From Ampullaceana balthica (lineage: Eukaryota; Mollusca; Gastropoda; Lymnaeidae), in NCBI GenBank assembly GCA_944989445.1, contig CALYLW010000348.1:434001-498000 (forward strand): DNA of 64,000 bases. The letters are read 5' to 3'. The position numbers and the translations under genes are program-made. Within the stretch, counting starts at the first letter, position 1; every line of letters starts with the position of its first letter. Below are positions 59,350 to 64,000 of the stretch, piece by piece. Under the pieces are notes generated by a model. The model did no database searches, was not told the DNA's origin, and worked only from the letters and a program-made list of their open reading frames with translations.

Positions 59350-59984
59350 CAGTCGGACCTCTCTAAGTCGAACTCAAAGGCATCCGAAAAAAAAATAGAC
59401 TTACAGAGTTTTTGAGTTAGGGAAAATGGCGTAACAGGCGCCGATTAATCAAGGACAATGTAGATATTGATTGAGTGGTGGGAGGAACACCCATACCGGC
59501 TAGTAAGCTTGACATGAAAGAGGGGCGGTGTCTATGTTTCATATGAAAGGAAGCCAACTTGCTTTTACAAGCCCGTGAGAGGGGACACCTTCCCTCCCCT
59601 CCCCTACTTTACTCCCTCCACAATTGGATGAAGGAGTAAGATTTTTCTTTTTAAAAAAGAGTCACAGCATGCAGCAAAGGGACGCGAATTAGTTACCACT
59701 CCTTGTTTTACTTTGTAAAGGTCGCTTAATCCCTCGTGGAATGCACTAAGATAAGATTTTACATCCATTTACGTGGCTCTACAACACGTGTTCTGAAATG
59801 TCACTTCAGAAAAATAACCCAAACGCCTTGGAAAATTCGACTAAGAGAGGTTGAAATCAAAAAATCGTGGAGTTAAGGAGATCTAAAATACATTAGTCTT
59901 ATGGAATTTGGCCGGGTCCTAACAATTAATTCAATATAGGGAATATTTCGACTTAGGGAAGTTCGACTTAGCGAGGTCCGACTG
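59350..59984. mobile_element. Pogo-like MITE, 635 bp, TA flanks
   Basis: CAGTCGGACCTCTCTAAGTC then GAA, and the mirror TTCGACTTAGCGAGGTCCGA then CTG, flanked by ta. 'aagttcgact' and 'ttgagttaggga' subterminal repeats. Same family as 38575-38864 and 60165-60428. Confidence 0.82.
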
Positions 59985-60164
59985 TATGTCACGTTTATCC
60001 TCCATAACAAGTAATGGAATAATTAATTATATTTAAATATATTTCATTTAAACCATTATTATATTTTTTATTGTTTGTGGCCTTTGCAGGGTTTCTTATC
60101 GTACAAATGTCAATATGATTTCACAGTCTTTCTTTTAAAAAGAAAAATATTACTATCCCCATCC

Positions 60165-60428
60165 CCCTGTCGAGGGAGTAAAGTGGGGGAGGGGAGGGAA
60201 GGTGTCTCCTCTCACGGGCTTGTCAAAGCAAGATGGGTCCTTTCATATGAAACATCACCGCCCTTCTTTCCTGTCAAGCCTTCTAGCCGCTATGGCTGTT
60301 CTCCCCCCCTTCTCAATTTCAACATTGTCCTTGGTTATTCTGCGCCTATTACGCAAGTTTTCCTAACTGGAAAACTCCGTAAGTCGATTTTTTCCCCCCC
60401 TTGAAGTGGACCTAGAGAGGTCCGACTG
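60165..60428. mobile_element. Pogo-like MITE, partial inverse copy
   Basis: aagtgggggaggggagggaa, tgtctcctctcacgggcttg, and end gacctagagaggtccgactg followed by ta. The left terminus is missing. Confidence 0.7.
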
Positions 60429-60889
60429 TATTAGCAAACGCCAATACGCCAGCTAACAGAAGTGCTTATCTGTAGTCGATGGAGTTACTTAAATTTACTT
60501 CTAATTGTGAGTTTCTATCGTTATGTATGAGATAATGAGTATGACACATTGACACTATTGTTTTTATTTATAATACACGTTACTTCAAGATTTGCTGTAT
60601 TCTTTATTACCGCAAAAATATCCCGTTTTATCCACCAATTTATTTGGTATTATTTAGTAAATAATAAACTGCAACTTAGTATCGTTCCTGTCTTATGCAT
60701 TTTTTATATTCACGTTGTATGACTGTCACTGTCAGACTACGTAATTATGGTCATAAATAAAATAAGAGAAATTCAATTATTTTTTCTAACAAATGAAAAA
60801 ATCGCAAAGCTGAAACTTGTCAATTTATCAAGGGTGCCAATAATAAATTAGCCAAGGGCGCCAAAAACCTAGTTACGCCTCTGTGTAGA

Positions 60890-61900
60890 TGTCTGTCCCC
60901 TGTTGGCCTACAGTCAATGGCTGACTTGAATTACCAACTCGCCAGCTTCTGTTTCACATTAGTGGCTATCAAATCATGTCAACAATATTCAGGCAATGTC
61001 GAAAGCACTTCCCATATCTAATTTTCAAGTTGCGACACAAATCCCCACCATTGCCCAGGAAATACGATACCATTGCCGCGATACCAAGATCACACTTCCA
61101 TTTACTGCATGATGATCTTTACCCCCCTCACCTCCTCCGCAAAGATGCACTTTAAACAGAGCGAGCGAAGAATTTCAACAGTATTCTCAATTTCCATCTG
61201 TTCATATCACAACTTCTGTCACTGTTCAGATGAGTTTGACGTTTAAAATTCACGTGATCTCACATATACGCAAACACGGATATTGGCGGAACCTCAGTCC
61301 GGACTCTCTAACTACCCGTAGAACAACCATCTGATGACAAAGAAATGATCAAAGAGCTGCAATCAACAAACAAATAATTTCTTGTCGTCATATCTGTTTG
61401 TAATATTATCTGGTTTGAAAATCTTCTGATTTGCTGGTCTGTTGTTATTGTTTATCTTCAAATGTGGGATATATTCAAATTTGTAGAAAACAGATTTGGA
61501 TCCCCGTGTTACTTACTCGATTTTACATTGGTTCTGTTACAGTAAGTTGTGTCTCGTTAATTAAAATATAATTTAAAAAAAATATTTTCAAAAAAGAATT
61601 CATCCTTATACTCTTAAATTTTTTTATTTGATTTCAATTCAGAATATTAACAACCAATCCATGTTTAATTAGCCAAAGTTTAAGTGTTATGAATGCGGAT
61701 ATGCTGTGATCCAATACACGCGTCTCTTTTTTGCCCGAAAATTAAAAAGTTTTATTGTCTTTCTTGAACAAAAGGTAACTCAGATTTGTCTGTTTTTTGC
61801 TTTCTTTGCTACTTTTTAAAAAATTGCCCTTGCATGGGGTGGTTTTTTCTGAATATTCCAGAAAAACTAAGACTAATATGCGAAAGTGCAATGGCAATAT
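60890..61900. other. Intergenic, no recognised feature
   Basis: Mixed-composition sequence without repeat termini or coding motifs that I could identify. Confidence 0.4.
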
Positions 61901-61955
61901 TCTTTAGTATAGAAGGGGCGTCTGTAATGTATAAGTATAAGGTAAGATAATAACA
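61900..61955 (+). repeat. LINE/SINE 3' tail relic
   Basis: ttctttagtatagaaggggc then gtctgtaatgtataag and aaggtaagataa is a decayed copy of the shared hairpin tail. Confidence 0.55.
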
Positions 61956-61966
61956 TTCTTTGGGGA

Positions 61967-62213
61967 CGCGGTGGTCGAGTGGCAGCGCGCTCGACTGGCG
62001 TACCGATGATCGGTGAAGGCAAGGATTTGTTACCGGGGCGTCCCTGAGTCACCCAGCTCCGATTGGGTACCTAACACCAGTTAGGCGGCTGGGTAATGCG
62101 TAGAACCCACAAAGCCGTGACCTGTGAACGCTGCATCACTTGCCAACATCTGTCATGGTCTGTGGACGCAATTATCTTCTGCATAGAAGGAGCGTCTGTA
62201 TAGATAAGATAAG
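61967..62213 (+). mobile_element. tRNA-derived SINE, copy 4 (box B damaged)
   Basis: gacgcggtggtcgagtggca, ctggcgtaccgatgatcggt, then the body. The segment carrying box B is deleted between 'gatgatc' and 'ggtgaaggc', so the copy should not be transcribed from its own promoter. The tail hairpin gacgcaattatcttctgcat then agaaggagcgtctg is intact, then gataagataag. Confidence 0.85.
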
Positions 62214-62338
62214 ATTTAAAAATCTGATAAAATATGCAAGACTCAAACCATGGATAAGCTTAGGATGCAATAATCTTCTGTAAAGAAGGAGCGTCCGTAA
62301 TAGATAAGAAAATAAAGATAAGATAAGATAAGATAAAT
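62214..62338 (+). mobile_element. LINE 3' end fragment directly after SINE copy 4
   Basis: aatctgataaaatatgcaag (end of ORF2, diverged), ggataagcttaggatgcaat, hairpin cttctgtaaagaagg, tail agataagataagataagata. It lies tail to head with the SINE in the same orientation. Confidence 0.75.
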
Positions 62339-62740
62339 ATGATGAACACATTAGTCCTATCAAGGTCAATGGCCCCGCTTCAGAATAAGTGAATTACAGA
62401 ATGCTAAATGAGGATAGTTTCTATTTAATTATTTTTCTTTTCAACTAATGAGCTTATAACCTGAAACGAATATTTTTTTAAATGCAAAGAATTGTAGCAA
62501 GGGAGTGATTATTGGGAAATATTTTCATTTTCTTTATTGTTTTTCTTCAAACCAATGACATCGAGGAGCATCTAAAGATGCAATTAGTAATCAGCGAATG
62601 AAGATACGTCTCTCTCCCGTCGTTTACGTATATTTATAAGAGATATTTAATGATGATATAATTTTTATTTAAATTTTAAAATCTAAACTTTTGTCATTTT
62701 CCCTCAGCATCATTCACGTTTATTACATCTCATCCAACCA

Positions 62741-62822
62741 TTGGCGTCCCTAGGGGTCGCGGCGGTGCGGACCACACTGGGTAACACCATCACAAGGGGT
62801 GACACCAACCCTAGTGACGCCT
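62741..62822. mobile_element. 82-bp palindromic GGCGTCCCTAG...CTAGTGACGCC element
   Basis: ttggcgtccctaggggtcgc and ccaaccctagtgacgcc form inverted ends. The centre gtaacaccatcacaaggggt matches the interior of 47766-48127. No coding sequence. Confidence 0.65.
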
Positions 62823-62950
62823 TTGTATCCAAATCTTATTTTAGACACAGTCAACTTTTTCAAAACCCAAAATACTTTTTTTTAACAAACTACAGACATT
62901 TATTTGATCAGTTTACTCATGCTAGCGTTATTCTACACAAGGAAGACATA

Positions 62951-63059
62951 ATGCCGTCCATCTCATCACTGCAGAAATTGGGCTGCGTTTTTCCTGGGAC
63001 GTTCGGGGATCAAGGTCTCCAACTTGTGCCTTGGAACCATGACCTTTAGCGAATCACAC
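62951..63059 (+). pseudogene. Decayed copy of aldo-keto reductase exon 1
   Basis: Reads MPSISSLQKLGCVF, then after a one-base shift LGRSGIKVSNLCLGTMTFSE, aligning along its whole length with exon 1 of the reductase at 19977 ([20 protein letters not shown] then [14 protein letters not shown]). It is 109 nt against 108, the extra base being a c in 'gtttttcctggg' near 62993. The splice donor position reads ttaagt instead of gtaagt. No later exons were found to 64000. It is therefore a dead or fragmentary paralogue, unless both the extra base and the donor change are sequence errors. Retained intron-like sequence after the exon argues against a processed copy. Confidence 0.85.
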
Positions 63060-63353
63060 TTAAGTCAGTCAAGGACGTAGTTGCAGATCAGGGTTGAATT
63101 TGATTATGAGATGCATTGGCCCTTAATTGTCACTAGGACACGTCACACATGGCACTAAGTATTTTACTTTCACTATGTTTAATTTTCTTTTGTTAAAAAA
63201 AAACCCTTGCTATATCAGTTGCTCTGAGGCTAGAGTTGATTGTTGCTTGAGACGTTCGTACATTTATTTTAAAGGGTTACAACCATTCAGATTGTAATAT
63301 AGTTTCTTCATGTCTATACGTTTGGACGTACGGGCGCACGGACGTACGGACAC

Positions 63354-63441
63354 GTACACACACACACATGCACGCACGCACGCACGTGCACCCGCACATG
63401 CACACACACACAAGCGCACGCACACACACACACACACAGAC
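63354..63441. repeat. (CA)n / (CGCA)n microsatellite
   Basis: cacacacacatgcacgcacg then cacgcacgtgcacccgcac and further ca repeats. It gives spurious Cys/Val- and His/Thr-rich frames on both strands. Confidence 0.92.
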
Positions 63442-63783
63442 ATACGAATCTTTACTGTTTTTTTTTCTTCGGCGAAGAAACAGTTAAAATCTTTAGCGAT
63501 TTGTAATGGCGACATCAAATTTGCATAGCCGATATCGGATATGTGCAAAGCTTACGCTAACGATCGTTAATGACCGAAAATATAAAAGCAACCAACATGT
63601 CGAATGGTCATAGGATGAAGATATACAAAAGTCCAAGACATTCAGCTTCACTATTCACCTGGTGGTCTCCACACGATGTCAAAGGAACATCATGCGTTAT
63701 ACTTTGCTTCAAAACAATGTCTTGAACATAATTTTAGGATTTATAGTTATAGATATGTCTGGTCATATCAATGCATAATATTT

Positions 63784-64000
63784 AGGGCTGCGGAAATTAA
63801 CGACTATTTTTATCGATTAATCGTTAAAAATGTAAATCCATTAAAAAAAGGCTGTTAACGATTAATTTAAATTTAATCGTTAACTTTTGAAAAATTAAAG
63901 ATTAATTAATCGCTAATTTCGATTAAAGCCAAAAATTGAAATTTATGATGTCATAAGTAACATTTATTAAAATACTTGTCGAAAATCGAAATAACACTGG
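63784..64000. mobile_element. Start of an element with GGGCTGCGGAAATTAACGA end, cut by window edge
   Basis: gggctgcggaaattaacgac is followed by dense, partly palindromic repeats of cgattaatcgtta / taacgattaa. The right end is outside the window. hAT-type termini of the GGGCTG kind are a possibility. Confidence 0.4.

Larger units (their letters stand above)
59250..60884. mobile_element. GGCGTAGCAACGG...CCTAGTTACGCC element hosting pogo-like MITEs
   Basis: Left end ttggcgtagcaacgggttgg then tgccaagggcgcc; right end gccaagggcgccaaaaacct then agttacgcc. The 1.6-kb interior is mostly the inserted 59350-59984 element and a second partial copy at 60165-60428. Confidence 0.6.

Noticed and set aside
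63264..63548. Cys/Val-rich and His/Thr-rich frames on opposite strands
   Set aside because: Translation of a (CA)n/(CGCA)n microsatellite.

Overview
This is a nuclear genomic window from an animal. It is AT-rich, its two host genes have short exons with GT/AG splice sites, and most of the rest is transposable elements and their relics. The transposon mix (APE-type LINEs, tRNA-derived SINEs, ZBED- and ZMYM1-like hAT elements, pogo-like TA-flanked elements) would suit a lophotrochozoan, perhaps a gastropod mollusc. That placement is an impression, not something proved from the sequence.

Host genes. (1) 239-9906, minus strand: the N-terminal half (302 residues in nine exons) of Pescadillo (PES1), a 60S ribosome-biogenesis factor. 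The gene runs off the left edge, so its BRCT domain is not in the window. (2) 19977-26680, plus strand: a complete eight-exon aldo-keto reductase of 371 residues. The two genes are head to head about 10 kb apart. (3) 62951-63059: a decayed copy of exon 1 of the same aldo-keto reductase family, with one inserted base and a lost splice donor. It points to an old duplication. Nothing suggests the two intact genes act together.

Layout. 1-9.9 kb is PES1, with a pogo-like element in intron 5 and a SINE and a LINE tail in intron 1. 9.9-19.9 kb is intergenic, with a 1.2 kb LINE copy, hairpin repeats and MITEs. 20-26.7 kb is the reductase gene, whose intron 1 holds an inverted relative of the PES1 pogo-like element plus a fragment of a second LINE family. 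27.3-33.3 kb is a deep nest of LINE, hAT and palindromic elements. 35.5-35.9 kb is a degenerate 28S rRNA fragment. 37-46 kb holds minisatellites, four head-to-tail 460-bp element copies, and a ZMYM1-like hAT relic split by a 718-bp transposon. 47.8-50 kb holds nested hAT MITEs. 52.1-54.5 kb is a recent hAT transposon with a perfect 8-bp target duplication. 55-59 kb holds a 65-bp satellite and a pogo-like element carrying a SINE, a 1-kb GA-rich minisatellite and another copy of the 460-bp element. 59-64 kb holds further nested MITEs, a SINE and the reductase relic.

The strongest non-gene observation is that the LINE family and the tRNA-derived SINEs share a 3' terminal hairpin followed by an AAGAT-type repeat. 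The hairpin's outer stem shows compensatory base changes between copies, as expected for a reverse-transcriptase recognition structure. I found no new defence, metabolic or regulatory gene system.
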